A stretch of 64,000 nucleotides of DNA from Nageia nagi (lineage: Eukaryota; Pinophyta): assembly GCA_050084985.1 (NCBI GenBank), contig JBITNC010000001.1:18972001-19036000 (forward strand), in the 5' to 3' direction. This document shows, piece by piece, positions 1 to 12,470 of the stretch. How positions within the stretch are numbered: the stretch's first letter is position 1; each line of letters starts with the position of its first letter. Below the pieces are notes generated by a model. It was not told where the DNA came from, searched no databases, and saw nothing but the letters and a program-made list of their open reading frames with translations. Made by a program: the position numbers and the translations under genes.

Positions 1-1905
1 GGTCAACTATGATCATTATCATCTTTCATTTTTTTTATAAAAGGTAAATAATATTATAAAAAAATAGCAAAGGGATTTTATAAAAACCTAAAAAATTGAT
101 CATAAAGTAGTTTTCAAAATAGGAAACTGCTACCCACCTATACTTTGTGGTAGCTAACATAATTTTCCAAAAAGAAACTACTAACAAAATAAGTTCAAAT
201 TATATCTATCTATAACATGTTGGTAGCCCTGATACAACTTATTCTATCAATTTTATTACTAAAGAATCATTAAGTTATAGCTAAAATGCATCTAAAATAC
301 AAACCAAATACATCTTCATTGTTAGAATATTTTAATCTAGAAATCCTTTGTTCAGTCCACAAGTGGATTGAGTCTTGTTGATATGATGTAGAGTTATTTT
401 CTATCCATTTGCATATCTTATTTGGTGAGTTTCTCTCTAGTATCACTTTTGGATGGTCTTCCCACATGTCCCTTTCCTATATTTTTCATTTTTCTATAGT
501 TCATTATTTATATTTTTGGGATGCCTTCCTTATCTAGGTTGTATTCTTACTATTTTATTATTGCTTGACTATCTGCAATCCTTATTTTTTTTTGTAACTC
601 TCTAAATTCTTTCTTTTTCTTCCCCTACCATGAATTCCATGTGTATAGTTTATCTTCTAAAAAATCTGATTGGAAATATGTTACTTCTTTGTCCATTCCT
701 TCAAAAATCACTAACACCTCAAAGGGGATTATTATGGGTGTTGAATATTTTCTTCTTAAGGTTCATTTTATCTATATTCTGGCTATATTTTTCCCTTCAT
801 TATTTCAATTTTTCCATTCTTTTTATTTCTATAATATCTTCCACCCTTTCTTTTCTCATTTATCTTGAGTCTCCTTTTCTTGCTTTTCTTTTTCCGTCCT
901 TTCTTCATCCCTCTTCTTCTTTTCTAGGAATTCCTTTGCATAGTGCTCATAACTCTTATAAATTTCATATTGTATTGGCAAGTTTTCATACTCAATTGGT
1001 TGCATACACTCTATTCCATATTCTATTTTTAATTTTATATCCTTCATTAAGGGTTTGTAAATATATAAATTAGCCATAAATATTTCATATATAAATTGAA
1101 TTTTTATTCTTTTTTCTATCTCAATTATGAAAATGGATCCAATTGCTTTGGTAATTCCTTCTATTACACATGGGTTCCAACATGAAAAGTAGTGAGGTTT
1201 GGGTAGTGCAACCCATTTTGGAATGAGATTAAATTGTTAGTTTTAGTTTTTTCCCATTGCTTGATAATTAATCCTTTCTTTCCAAGGAACCATGGGCCCA
1301 TTTCAATTACTTTTTATAGGTCTTCATCGAATTGGAACTTGAATAGTAAGAATTCTCTTTGTAGCACAATTAGGGGAACCAAAGCTTTTCTGTACTATCT
1401 TTCCTTCTTCCAACTACGAATCATATCTAAGGGGGATCATACCCCAATAAAGTGACCAATAAGGTTTATTTTTATCCCATACTCTTCCTTCTCTATTATA
1501 CTTATTGAAATTCTTATACTGACCCCATATTCAAATAATTTTGGTTCCAATACCATCTCGATTGCTTCATCTACAAATTATTTTTCTTACATTAAAACAC
1601 TTTTCCATTCCTTGGGGCTTTAGTTAAATATGATCTCTTGATTTGTTCATCATATTTTGGATGTTGTTTGACTTCATTTTGAAAATATTATAGCTTTGTA
1701 AAGCTATAATTTACTTAATAATAATCTCTTATACTTTTAAAATAATTTGCTTGTACTTCTTTTACTACTTACTTGCACTTCTATTACTCTTCACTTATAT
1801 TATCATCATATTTCATGTTGATGATATTTTTCTACAATTTTATGATTATTATATTACATTAAATATATTAAATAATCCTAATAAATTATTATTTTGGTTA
1901 TAACA
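1..1905 (+). repeat. 5' LTR of G1, 3' part, interrupted by half-LINE A
   Basis: Bases 1-29 and 1799-1905 are LTR sequence; 30-1798 is an insertion. Positions 5-29 correspond to 14516-14537 of the 3' LTR, and 1817-1905 correspond to 14538-14625. The first about 640 bases of this LTR lie outside the window. The LTR ends in TAACA at 1905, just before the primer binding site. Confidence 0.75.
30..1798 (-). mobile_element. Half-LINE copy A (DUF4283/zinc-knuckle ORF1-only element)
   Basis: Minus-strand copy of a family present four times here (also 51775-53646, 53951-56787, 61933-63643). Read on the minus strand it starts near 1798, carries decayed DUF4283-type coding sequence, a linker, and a conserved C-terminal stretch (about 467-270) including RISRLKYSNNEDVFGLY, then a 3' end that folds as a stem-loop followed by an A run (30-60). 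It is flanked by an imperfect duplication of 15-18 bp (15-29 and 1799-1816, starting ATTATCAT) and the uninterrupted target can be read in the 3' LTR at 14523-14537. No reverse transcriptase is encoded. Such a structure fits a LINE-type insertion made by an enzyme supplied in trans. Confidence 0.75.
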
Positions 1906-1907
1906 AT

Positions 1908-1920
1908 TGGTGAACTTGAA
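1908..1920 (+). promoter_or_regulatory. Primer-binding-like site of G1
   Basis: TGGTGAACTTGAA follows the 5' LTR end after two bases. The same TGGTGAAC start follows the 5' LTRs of G2 (25736) and G3 (39370), so the three elements probably prime with the same or a related tRNA. I could not identify that tRNA from memory. Confidence 0.6.
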
Positions 1921-2005
1921 TTCCTTTCGATTCATCACTTCATCCTTCACTAGTTGTACCAAAAATCCTAGGGTTTTTGGATAGGACCAATTTTATATTT
2001 TAAGC

Positions 2006-2267
2006 ATGAAAAATATGGATATAATTATTATTTCTACTCATGTCCTTCCCAATTATCCTATTTTTAATCCAAAAAATATAAGAGAAAAAAATAATTATTC
2101 TTATGCACCTAGATGATAAAGTGAATGAGTAAGAAAATTATATTATCATGAATAATATGATAATGCTTTAGAAGATTATTTCCATGTAGGAGATAAGGAT
2201 GATTTGAGAGAAGATGATGATATTATATCTCAAGCAGATGAAGAGACACACAATAATAACATCTAGG
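2006..2267 (+). pseudogene. gag of G1, N-terminal part
   Basis: Decayed start of the G1 gag. From an ATG at 2006 the frame reads a poorly conserved, acidic N-terminal region ending DEETHNNNI, with stops in between. It lies about 100 bp downstream of the primer-binding-like site, where gag is expected. The frame is cut by the minus-strand LTR element 2268-7833, and acidic gag-like sequence (EEDQEDNINEKEL) resumes immediately on the far side at 7834. I infer one gag split by an insertion. The domain itself is too decayed here to be recognised without the downstream half. Confidence 0.55.
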
Positions 2268-2713
2268 TGCTAATAAGGTCCTTTTCACTACTAGATGGTA
2301 GATAATCACTTCTTGATAAATAATACTTACCCTATATTGTGCAAACCCTACAATAAGCATCAATATGATCAATGATTAAATGCCAAATTATGATTTTCCT
2401 CAAGTGGTGAATATTTCCTCCTTTTATAGGTGATTTTACCTTGAAATTACCAATAATTAAACTCCTAGTTGACTTGAAATAAAATAACTTTCTCCTAGCC
2501 AACTTTTCCCTAGTTGTGATATTAGAATCTTGGTTTCCTAGGTAAACTCAAAAGTCTATATCTCCCTCATTTCTTGATGGAACTATATCATATGACCTAT
2601 CAAAATGATTGAAAAAAATATTCTCAATACATTCCAAAAGATAAATTGGTGATCCAATACTTATGATGAAAGTTATTCCTTTAACAAGGTTTCTTAAAAT
2701 TAGGGACATTACA
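2268..2713 (-). repeat. 3' LTR of the PDS5-carrying element
   Basis: On the minus strand it begins TGTAATGTCCC at 2713, just after the purine tract 2714-2727, and runs left. Similarity to the 5' LTR is clear from 2713 to about 2330 and then fades, so the U5 end is lost or very diverged. Confidence 0.6.
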
Positions 2714-5700
2714 AGTCCGCCCTCTTCACATTGATTTTCCTCAAGCAATGAAAAATACATATTGAATTTGTTAAGATGAATCCAAATATGATCCCAAGGT
2801 TCCAATTCATGTGTTTTCTCCATATTAATACCCATACTAATCCAAGCAAGCAATGATGTCACAAGTGGAGGGCTAAGGAAAGAACCAAACAAGATAAATT
2901 CTAAACTCTCCATGGAAGTAGTGTTGATTGGTTGTACCAAACCAACCATAAGTGTTATCCAAATAAGCTCAAGTAATGTTGAGAACTCATGTAACACTTC
3001 AATTTTCATTAGATTACAATCCTTGCAAAAATTGAATAAATAAGTTAGTAAGAACAAGTATCCTTCTCCATTGAGGGATGGAGTGTGGTCCCTTATTTTT
3101 TTGAACTACTACATGTTCATTTTCTACTATTATCTTTACTAAATAACTCTCAAATGATGTATAATCCCTCATCATGAAATTCCCAAGTGTCATCAAACTA
3201 AGTATGAGTAAGTCTGATGCAAGGTTACTTGGGTCTAAATATGTATGATCAATAGTGAATAAAGCTTATCCAAAGTGATGCTTGACTCCATGGATTTCCC
3301 CTAAATGTGCTAAAGAATTGTCCACATATTCTTCAAAATAATCCCTTAAGGATATCCATAGAATGTAATCATTAAGGCAGTTGTCCAATGAAGTATAGGC
3401 AATAAATATTTTTGATGGTATATTCCTTTGTAACTCTAGAACTTGTACCTTCCCAAGCTATGAAAAATCACAATGGATAAGGTGTTGGCTTGAGTTATTT
3501 TAACAATTGTAATGTTGGTTAAACACTTCCCAAATTCTCTTTCTTCATTAGAACATGATGTTATGCCCCTTTCATAAAATATATTATACTTGGAGGGGTT
3601 GATTCCAACCAAAATTATAAATAAATTAGTCAATAGTGGACTAATTGTTTAGTCCACAAACTCTATCTTTTGAAATGTAGTAGTATTCAAACCAAATATT
3701 TTAAGATGCCCCTAAATTATATTGTACTTGCTAGTGCATAAACAAATAAGTAATGTATATTTGGTATTTATGAATTATTTAAGAGATAATTAATAATGTA
3801 CACCTTTATTTTCAACAATAAAATACAAAAATGGTATGGTTTGTTTGGACATGTTGTGACATTTTTGAAACCACATACTTGGCTACCCAAAACTATATTA
3901 TACATTAGTATTAAATATGAATATTACTATTATGTAGAGGAATTTGAGAGGAGTTAAATGGTTGAGTTTTACCTTTTATTTTTGTTCTTCATATTTCATG
4001 GGATTCTTATATAAATATGAGATATTGCACAGCCTATTCAATGCTATGGATGATGGTTTTTTATCCTCTTCTACCTTGAAATCACTTCTACAATTTATCA
4101 AGAGTACTAGTGTCCCTCTTTTTTGTTGTATGGAGTAATCTTTGGGTAATATGATTCATCATATTACATCATAAATTGAGTATATACCTAAGGAATAAAA
4201 ATATACTTGATAAACTATCACATAACCTAATTGTATTACCTTCCCATGTAGCATAAATGTTGGGACTAGTTTTTTTCATCAAGAGCTACCTTAGAATGTT
4301 GCAAAATTGAGACTACTACTGCTACAAATTCTATGGGTATTGTTGTTCCATATAGATGCAATATTATTAATTTGTTGGCATCCAAATTTAAGTAGAGATC
4401 AAATTATATTACTATTAAAACTAACTATGTTACTTCCCCATGAAGTGTGGATGTTGGGACTACTCCTTTTTAACCAAAGATTTCCTTTAGCTTCATATAA
4501 AATGAGCTTATTGTTATTGATATAGTTATACCTCCATAGATAAGTATCATGAATGATTTAGTATTTTTTAATATATTAATTGATATCAAAGGGTGGGTGG
4601 CATTGATTCCCTTCAATGTGACCTTCATCCCTTGTTCAAAGAAGCCCATCTCTAACTTTCCATAGTTGAACTGATATCTCCTAATTGTTACAACCATTAG
4701 ACTCTTAGTATAATGTGTGGAAAACCAACCATATGATATAAATCTAATATTGAGTCAACAAACTCTATCTCTTTGCAATTAAGACCCATACATACTCCCC
4801 TGCAAAACACTATCCTTATCATTATGTTACAAAAGAATTCATGCTCTCTAGCATCCTCCAAATTACACTCAGACCTAAAGAGATACATACCTCTATTGGT
4901 GAGACAAATTGAGACATGATGATGTACTAATTCCTCCAATGAATTTACAATCATAGTACCAATTAATGAATTTATTGAGTTAGGTAAGAAATTAGTTATA
5001 TGAATGCCAAATTTTATTGCTATAACAATCCTAAGGTCTATTCAATGATAAATATTAACTACCATGTCATCTCCAACTTTAGTGCTTCCTTTTTTGATGC
5101 AATACCATTAAGTTCTCTAACTATCTATAAATATTCATCCCACATGACTCTTATCATTGTGTAAGGGTGATGTGCAATAGTCCCACTATCTCCACATGAT
5201 TCTTACCAATACATGAATGTGAAAACATTTTTGATTGTTGTTAAAAAAATCAATATGAAGCTCATATCTTATGGAAGTAATATCATGGATGATCCATGAT
5301 CCTAATGGATGTAGATATGAATCCATGTGGTAGAAGTTCTCATTCAAACACCCCAAAACTAAATATGTGCTCTCAACTCTTTCCAAGGTTGATTCCAAGC
5401 AAGACTAGTTTGAAAAATAGTTGTCACCCATAATCATGAATAAAATGGACATATTTATATGTATGTTGCTTTATTATAGGATTTCCAAATCTAAAAGTTC
5501 TTTTTCAAGGGATGAATTTACAAAAAAGAAGCCTATAATGGCCTCCACACATTTATCATATATTAGTACCAAAACACCAAAATCCCAAGGAATTAAGAGA
5601 TGATCTTTTGCATTTTAAAGGGTATGCTTGAGTCATACCTCATGAAGGGATGATGTAAAATCATATTTTAAATCAAGGTGGATAGAACTTATTTTTTTCA

Positions 5701-6090
5701 ACATATACTTCCTTCCAAGGTATATTAATGATCTCAACCACATCATTACTTACATCAATTCCACTAGTAATCCCAATAAACATATAAACCTAATTGAATT
5801 TATCCATCGAAGCCATTATTTTGTTCTTATACTCAATATCATCAAGAGTAATTGCATGCACATATATGACATTATCTTGGGATGACATCATACATACCTC
5901 ATGTAGTAGTGCATCACCTTTCCCTTCTTCAATTCTAGGTGCTTGCCTATGTTCAAGGTGATTATTGGTTGTCCTTATAATATCTTCTTGGTGTAAGTCC
6001 TCCTTAGGCAAGAAGAGTCTATCCTTTATTATATGTATGTACTTAAAATGGTGCTTTTGATGTTGGGTGATATCTTCAAGTGGAAGAGTG
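2714..6090 (-). other. Internal region of the PDS5-carrying element, no recognisable domain
   Basis: About 3.4 kb between the PDS5 fragment and the purine tract. Short open stretches occur on the minus strand (for example 4954-4697, 4697-4470, 5398-5186, 3633-3436, 6011-5790) but I recognise no retroviral protease, RT, RNase H or integrase motif. The stretch near 6011-5790 directly follows the PDS5-like part and is hydrophilic. Further captured host sequence or decayed unique sequence are both possible. Confidence 0.4.
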
Positions 6091-6129
6091 ACATTAACAA
6101 CTATGGGCTTCTCTTCTTCCTTAATCCCT

Positions 6130-6825
6130 TCATTATTTAAAAAAGGTTTTAACTTCTTCTTACACTATTCAACAACACTATTAACCAAATCATGTGTAGT
6201 AGTAGAGTCATCCAATTCTTGATTACAAATTTCAAATAAAAATATATAAGAGTGGCATGTAAACATAATCACTCCCTTCTATAATAAGAACCATAAAATC
6301 CATCATGGATTCAACAATATTATTAGTATGTTATTCTCTAGCCAAAATAATGAAGTGATGAAATATTTCATAAATCAACTCATACATGTACAAATATAAT
6401 AAGATGTTGCTCATTCCAATTTTTACAAATGATTCAAGTATGAAAACTCTTCTAGGGAAATGAGAACAAGTGGCATCTCCTATTCTTTCAAAGCTACTAA
6501 CTAATAACTAAAATATCATCATCTATGTATCATCATCATAGGGAGAATTATGAGCAAAAATTCTCAAAATATTGCTCAAACATGAAGTAACCATTATTCT
6601 CACCTCTATATTTTTGTGTTCCAACCATCATAGCTTTCCTAAAGCCTTCACCAATAGGGTTATAACTTCTTGTAACATATGCAAATGTGGTTGGTACATC
6701 ATATGTAGACAATATTCTATTTCCCTTAAGGTGTGAAGGATAGTTTCTTTTGGCTAAAATATAATTCCAAGTCTACCTCTTGCATTAGTAAGCATATCAA
6801 CCAACTTATTTTCTTTTAATGCCAT
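6130..6825 (-). pseudogene. PDS5: PDS5 cohesin-associated protein, captured N-terminal fragment
   Basis: PDS5 is a HEAT-repeat protein that binds the cohesin ring and controls sister-chromatid cohesion. From an ATG at 6825 the minus strand reads about 230 codons matching the PDS5 N-terminal region in order: NKLVDMLTNARGRL, then SCLSNILRIFAHNSPYDDD, then LLVSSFERIGDA, PRRVFILES, YEIFHHF, NIVESMMDFM, and after a frameshift NSVVE.CKKKLKPFL. These are the conserved blocks of plant and animal PDS5 (compare the familiar RI.AP..PY.DD.M..IF.L.VSSF.. pattern). About seven in-frame stops (TAG, TGA, TAA), mostly at expected Gln or Arg, and at least one frameshift show it is dead. No intron interrupts about 600 bp, suggesting capture from a spliced transcript. 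It starts about 100 bp after the primer site of the host LTR element, taking the place of gag. Confidence 0.85.
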
Positions 6826-6941
6826 AATGATATTCAAAACCCTAGTTCTCACTCAAATCATAAACCCTAGATATTTCAAACCCTAGGTATATAACTAAAT
6901 TATTCATCCATAGGCTGGCAAAATGTTGAGCTATGATACCA

Positions 6942-7833
6942 TTGTAGTATACCATTATAAGGAAATGCTAAACATGTATAATTACTCAACATAATTATTC
7001 ATTAATTCATAAATTAGAGCATAATTGTAAATTCTCAATAACCATCCAAACATGTGCTCAATATGAATTATAACAACATAACCAAATCTAATATATAGCA
7101 ATGATGAAGGTCATACATTACGAGAAATCAACCAAACTAGGGCACAATTTTAGATCTATAATATAACAATAATAAGCCTCTAAAATACCCCAATTTGCAT
7201 ACATCCTCATTCACAATGAATGATAATAATACAATAGTAATAGAATAACATTCATTCACATTCAAAGAGTAATATAAGAGCCAAATATCAATAATAATGA
7301 TCAAGAATAAGTATAAGGTTGTAACAATCCTATAACAAGCTCCAAGATCTTAGTGTCAGGGCTAGAATATTTTCCAAGGTTGGTGCAAGCTCTCCAAGAG
7401 AATGTAATTTTGAATATACCACTTCTAGGATAGGGAGTAGCCCTAGTCCTTAAAAGAAAAAGAGGGAAGCAACCCCAACTTTGAGATGATCCATGATCAA
7501 ATGCCAAATTATGATGTTCCTCAAATGGTGAATATTTCCTCCTTTTATAGGTGTTTTTACTTGAAATTACCAATATTTAAAATCCTAGCCAACTTGGAAT
7601 AGAATAAATTTCTTCTAACTAAATTTTCCTTGACTATGATATTAAAATCTCGATTTCATGGGCAAACTTAAAAAGTCCATATCTCCCTGATTTCTTGATG
7701 GAATTATGTCATGTGATTTATCAAAATGTTTGGCAAAATATTCTCCATCCATTCCAAAAGACAAATTGGTGATCCAAGACTTGTGAAATAAGGTATACCT
7801 TTAAAAAGGTTTATCAAAATTAGAAACATTATA
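6942..7833 (-). repeat. 5' LTR of the PDS5-carrying element
   Basis: On the minus strand it starts TATAATGTTTC at 7833 and ends just before the primer site TGGTATCATAGC at 6940. It aligns with 2268-2713 over the U3 side. The TATA-like box CTATAAAAGG lies at about 7555-7545. The length of about 890 bp is set by the primer site and is an inference. Confidence 0.55.
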
Positions 7834-9430
7834 GAAGAAGACCAAGAAGATAATATTAATGAAAAAGAGCTAGTTGATATCATAAATAATAGAATAGTTA
7901 GGCCAACAAGTTTGTAAGATATATGGGAGGTGTAGGTTAATGCAATAATCTATTTTGGATTAAAGTGGAGACCTAGTTGGATTGATTAGGAATACAAAAT
8001 CTTGGAAAAAAAATTAAACCATCTTCAACATGATATCGATTTTAAAATTGCTTCAGTCATTAGTAAAATGAAAATAATGAATGATATGATTACAAGGTTA
8101 TAATAAGAAAAATGTTGTTGATTTAGATTATTCTAAGGTATATCTAAGGATATGAATATTGAAAGGAGTACACTAAAATGAGGATCAACTAGATGATATA
8201 GTTGAAAAACTTACTTGATTAAAGTAACAAAAAGACTCCATAATGGCATGCATCAAAAATTTGCATTTATAATTTCGAGAGGGAATGACCACCCTTTTTG
8301 CTACCATATTCATCAAATGAGGTATGAAAAATAAGAAATTTTAAAATGTTTTATGGTTATTGATATTGTAGGGAATATTTAAAAAGATACCATCTAAAAT
8401 ATTTTATGTTTAAAAATGATGATGATTTATTGGCTAAAATATTTCCATTTAGTTTATGCTTTGATTCCTTTTTATCATTTACAAATTTGCCTATAAAAAT
8501 ATTCAAAGTTTTGATAATCTAGCTAAAGCATTTATTGAAAGATATAATTCTCCTTTAGGCATGTATAACTTAAAACAAAAACAAGATCAACTTGTTAGTG
8601 ATTTTATAATTGAATAGAAAAAAATTTCTAGTTTAGTTCAAGTAGCTAAAAAATAAAAGAAACACATTATTTTTTCAAGCATTGCTTCCATCATGTATAA
8701 ATGATTTTTCATATTTTCAAGACATGCCTTGTGAGGATTTAAAAGATGAAATGCTTAAAAGTAAGCCATCCATAAGTCATTTAATAAACCATTAGATCAC
8801 ATGAAACACAAAGTAATTTTAAAACCTATTTTTCTAGAGCAAACTAAAGTATTCAAAAATTAAAAATAGTTAGAAGTCAACATGGTTAGTCATGATCATA
8901 TATAAGTAATGAAAACTTGGATACCACCAAGAAAATATACATAATTTTTTGAAGATATTAATGATGTACTTTATGCTTTGATTGATAAAAATTTAATTCA
9001 TTACTTATCATTAAAAGAATCCCCTAAGATTAAACCTCTTAGATATCAAGCTCACATATTTTGCAACTTTCATAGAAGATCAAAACATGCAATAAAAACT
9101 TTTATCCATTCAAAAACATTAATTCAATATTTACATGATGCTAGTAAGTTTAAATTTGATCATGAATTTCTAGATACAATTTTATAGAAGCATAAAGCAA
9201 AGGTAGTTCAAGATGGACTAGTGCATCTAGAAAATCAAAGATTGAGGATCTTCAACAACTCATTTCCACAATTTAAAAAGGAAACACTTGACAATGATTT
9301 AAAGTAACTTTAGACTAATCTCATAAATATCTAGGAATCTCAATAGTAGTAGTAGGAACCACAAGTATAACAACCACCAATGCTAGGTATGGTTCTTGAT
9401 AGTGATGGTACTTGGGATATTTCTTAGACT
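7834..9430 (+). pseudogene. gag of G1, main part
   Basis: Capsid-type gag of a Gypsy element, in several frames with many stops. Landmarks: DNLAKAFIERYNSPLGMYNL and DQLVSDFI (about 8510-8620) match the central retrotransposon-gag domain, which packages element RNA into virus-like particles. Further on, PKIKPLRYQAHIFCNFH (about 9020-9080), HAIKT and LIQYLHDASKF match the short Cys/His motif followed by a Lys-rich tail seen in Gypsy gag (compare G2 FCNYHRTSRYLTRNC and G3 FCRYHRVM). After about 9430 coding character fades and no protease or polymerase follows, which makes this the only sense gene of G1. Confidence 0.7.
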
Positions 9431-10209
9431 TTTATATATTTTCCTATATTTTATGTTCATTTTTCACAATCTTGTGTAAAATTTATTTGATGTATGGTTA
9501 AATTTTGGATCATTTTATATCAATATTGGAGCATCAACACTCAAACCCAATGATATTGCTCTGTTATTTATCTTTTGATTTCTTATTTTTTAAGTAAGGG
9601 AATTATGTTTATTTGTGATGAAGTTTTGATTCTTATTTGTATAAGATTTTGGTTAATTTTAAGAAAAATAGTTTTGCTATCACTTCACTTTGATACTGAA
9701 TTAAAATTCTACATTTTATGAAATTTGGTTTGATTGTCATATGTTAAGGATCTTTTTCTTCTTTAGATATATTTTTACAAACTTTCATTTCATTCCCTAA
9801 ACTTTTTCATCTTCTTAATGAAGTAGCATCATTAGAAATGGGACAAAGTTGCTTGATTAAGTGTGTTTATGTCATCTTCTAATATTATTATTTTAGTCAT
9901 ATTTCTTTATTGCAGGTAATTTTAGTAAAAATTTAAAATCTGATGTGTTGCTTTCATAAAATATTCACATAGGTTGTTAGGATGGAACTAACACTTTTTG
10001 TGATTTTGATAAATATCCATTTTATAATTTAATTATGAATGACTTTTGGTTAAAACTTATTATGGTTATTAATATTTTTTATTTATTTATTCATGCTTGT
10101 TTCAAATATGTTTCAATGTGAATGCAAAAATAAGGAATCACATGCACACATCCATAAACTAAAAATTGTAGTAAATAATAATGGAGATATTAAAAAGTGT
10201 AATACAAAG
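9431..10209 (+). other. Noncoding stretch between gag and antisense PMD gene in G1
   Basis: T-rich, stop-laden sequence in all frames. I see no polymerase motif and no repeat here. Confidence 0.5.
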
Positions 10210-12470
10210 TATAATCAGTTACCTCCATGATGGGAATTCTAGTCTATTGTAGTACCATGATATCTAGTCCTAGAGCTGCTGATATATCTCTCAATGGATA
10301 CTGCTAGAGTTTGTTGTAGCTGAGGGATCTAAGTATCCTTCATCACTATCATGTATTGAAGTCTCTTGACTTCTAGGTGATAAGAAATATGAGGAATAGA
10401 TTGTATGGTATCTATCAGCTGATATCATGATATGATCTAGGCATGAAGGGTCTCCACCTATTAGTTTTAAGAAGTCATCTTCTCCTACAACATCAAGATC
10501 TGAGTCTGAAGAGCCTCTAGTTGTATCTACATAATTGTTTATAATAAATTTTTTATATGTTAGATTGATTCTTTATACTTTAATTAATTTGGGTATAGCT
10601 ATGATGAATTGAGATGGAGTGGGCACAACATGTGATGAAGATGCATCAGTTTTCTTGGTATGAGATTGTGAAGCCTCCATATCCATAGGATCCATATTCT
10701 CCTCCCTCTCTGCATATCCCTCCTCCTCATCCTCACCCCCTCCTAATCTTCTTACTTTTCCTTCTCTCTCTCCTCATCCTCATCATCTAATCCTATAGGA
10801 ATGGGTCAGACACCCTCCCACCATATTTGATACTCAAAAGTATGTTGGTGATATGGAGTTGGTACAATGGGTGTATGGTCTTGAAGCTTATCCCAGCATG
10901 GAATCCATTATATAACACTAATATTCACTATGGTTATGGGATTATATTGATAATACCTAACAATCATGGGCCACATATATGAAATGGGAAAATATTACAT
11001 CACACTAAACTATCGCAGAGCTTGGTCTGGATGATAAAACTTTGTAAATAGGTTATGACCATAAATATGACATGGATTCATGCTCCATGATAACTTCCCA
11101 TATAACTCCTCCCATGTAGGTAATTAAAAATAGGGATCCCATATGTTGTACTCCTCTTATAATAGATTGAGGAGGTAGTTCCATAGCTCCACACCATGAG
11201 AATTCCCTACCTAATGTATAGTGTTCTATTTGAACCAATGGGGATCCTCTTGATCTTGTGCTATAAGCATAAATGGGTGACATATTTTGATATGATCATA
11301 TACTCATAATTATAAAATAAATGAATTAGAAACTACCCTTCACCCCTTCCTTACAGACATAAAGCTATGAAGATCCTAATAGAGTTGTGCTAATATGCAT
11401 GGATCCCATGCATATCTCTCTCCTTGCAAGAAAATCCCTTAGACTACTAGAATAAGGAGCATGTGAAAGCACTCATAGTTCTTATCACTATAAAAAATAG
11501 TATCAATAAGAACCTCCATATACATTCGAGACCACCCTATGTTGTCAATATCCTCTTGGAGCATGTACATCATATTATAAAGGGGGGTACCCTTCTTTTG
11601 TTGTTGATAGTATTGAATACCCATAAGCTAATGGAAATACTCCTCCATCTTCTCCATAAATGGAATAGTTATTTGAATAAGTGTACCCTTCATTAGTACC
11701 CAAAGTATGTGATGTATATCAATGAGAGTGATAGTAATCTCACTTGTAGGAAGGTGATATATGATATGTGTCTCATATGACTCAAATAATAGCCTCTAAA
11801 TGACCCCTCTCCTAACCAATAAGAGAAAATCCATCAACAATATCCATAATAGACTCCATGGATCACATTTAATTAGGTACACTTGATCTTGCATCCATGA
11901 AGATAATTTAGAGTTTAGTTTTTAGGTATGTTAATAAAAACTCAAAATATGGGTTATATTTTATTTAAAAATGCATATTTTTGTTATATATTTAAAAAAT
12001 GAGACTATTTTCAAAATATTTTAAGTGTATCATGCATTTTAAATAGTACAATTTTTATTTATTAAGGTTTTCTACTCACTATTCTCCCACCAGTGATACC
12101 TAAAACCCATTAACACTGCTTGAAAATGCATATAATTTTCCTAAAAATTGAAAAACCCACCTAGTTGTTTCCAAGGTTTATGCTAAAAATCATTACAATT
12201 TCCCACCATACAAAATTAAAAATTTCATACATTTTATTGTATAAATGTTTGATAATTTACTAAATTTGGATCAAATTAGCTTAAATAAAAAACTTGATAT
12301 GTTAAAATGTCTAATTTTATGTATAATCACTAAAAATAATAAATGTTTTGGTACTTGGTATCCCTCACTTGAATAATGAACAACCAATGGCCTATGGACA
12401 TCCTTTGATGTAATTTATTGAGACATGGTGATGATCCTCCTCTCTAAATTGATATAGCTACCTAAATTAT
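10210..12470 (-). pseudogene. Antisense plant mobile domain (PMD) gene of G1
   Basis: Decayed gene for a PMD (aminotransferase-like plant mobile domain) protein, a family found in plant transposons and in a few silencing-related host proteins. The minus strand reads ETHIIYHLPTSEITITLIDI (about 11780-11720), the PMD hallmark W..T.TFHLP.GE.T.TL.D, then YSDKNYECFHM (about 11490) and YAWDPCILAQLY.DLHSFM (about 11420-11360), which align with YPDKSSETFPV and YAWCPMILAQLYHDLQAL in G3. A further block (11283-11053) and an acidic tail (GEDDFLKLIGGDPS, about 10480-10430) follow. The first exon may lie at about 12470-12370, ending at a GTGAGG donor-like site. Several stops and frameshifts are present. 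It runs opposite to gag. Confidence 0.65.

Larger units (their letters stand above)
2268..7833 (-). mobile_element. Minus-strand LTR retroelement carrying a PDS5 fragment
   Basis: Direct repeats at about 2320-2713 and 7440-7833 align over about 350 bp. Read on the minus strand, a purine tract GAAGAGGGCGGAC sits directly before the 3' LTR start TGTAATGTCCC at 2713, and TGGTATCATAGC (6940-6929), a close relative of the initiator-Met-tRNA primer site TGGTATCAGAGC, follows the 5' LTR. Both LTRs contain a TATA-like CTATAAAAGG. The 3' LTR looks truncated near 2268 and no clean target duplication is seen. The internal part starts with a PDS5-like gene fragment where gag would be, and I recognise no gag or pol. 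The element is nested in the gag of G1. Left boundary is approximate. Confidence 0.65.

Noticed and set aside
630-1073. Hydrophobic 147-residue open frame on the plus strand
   Set aside because: It is the antisense shadow of half-LINE A; the same hydrophobic shadow appears opposite copy B (52126-52711).
1908-1920. Assigning a specific tRNA to the TGGTGAAC primer site
   Set aside because: I could not match it to a tRNA 3' end from memory; only the sharing among G1-G3 is reported.
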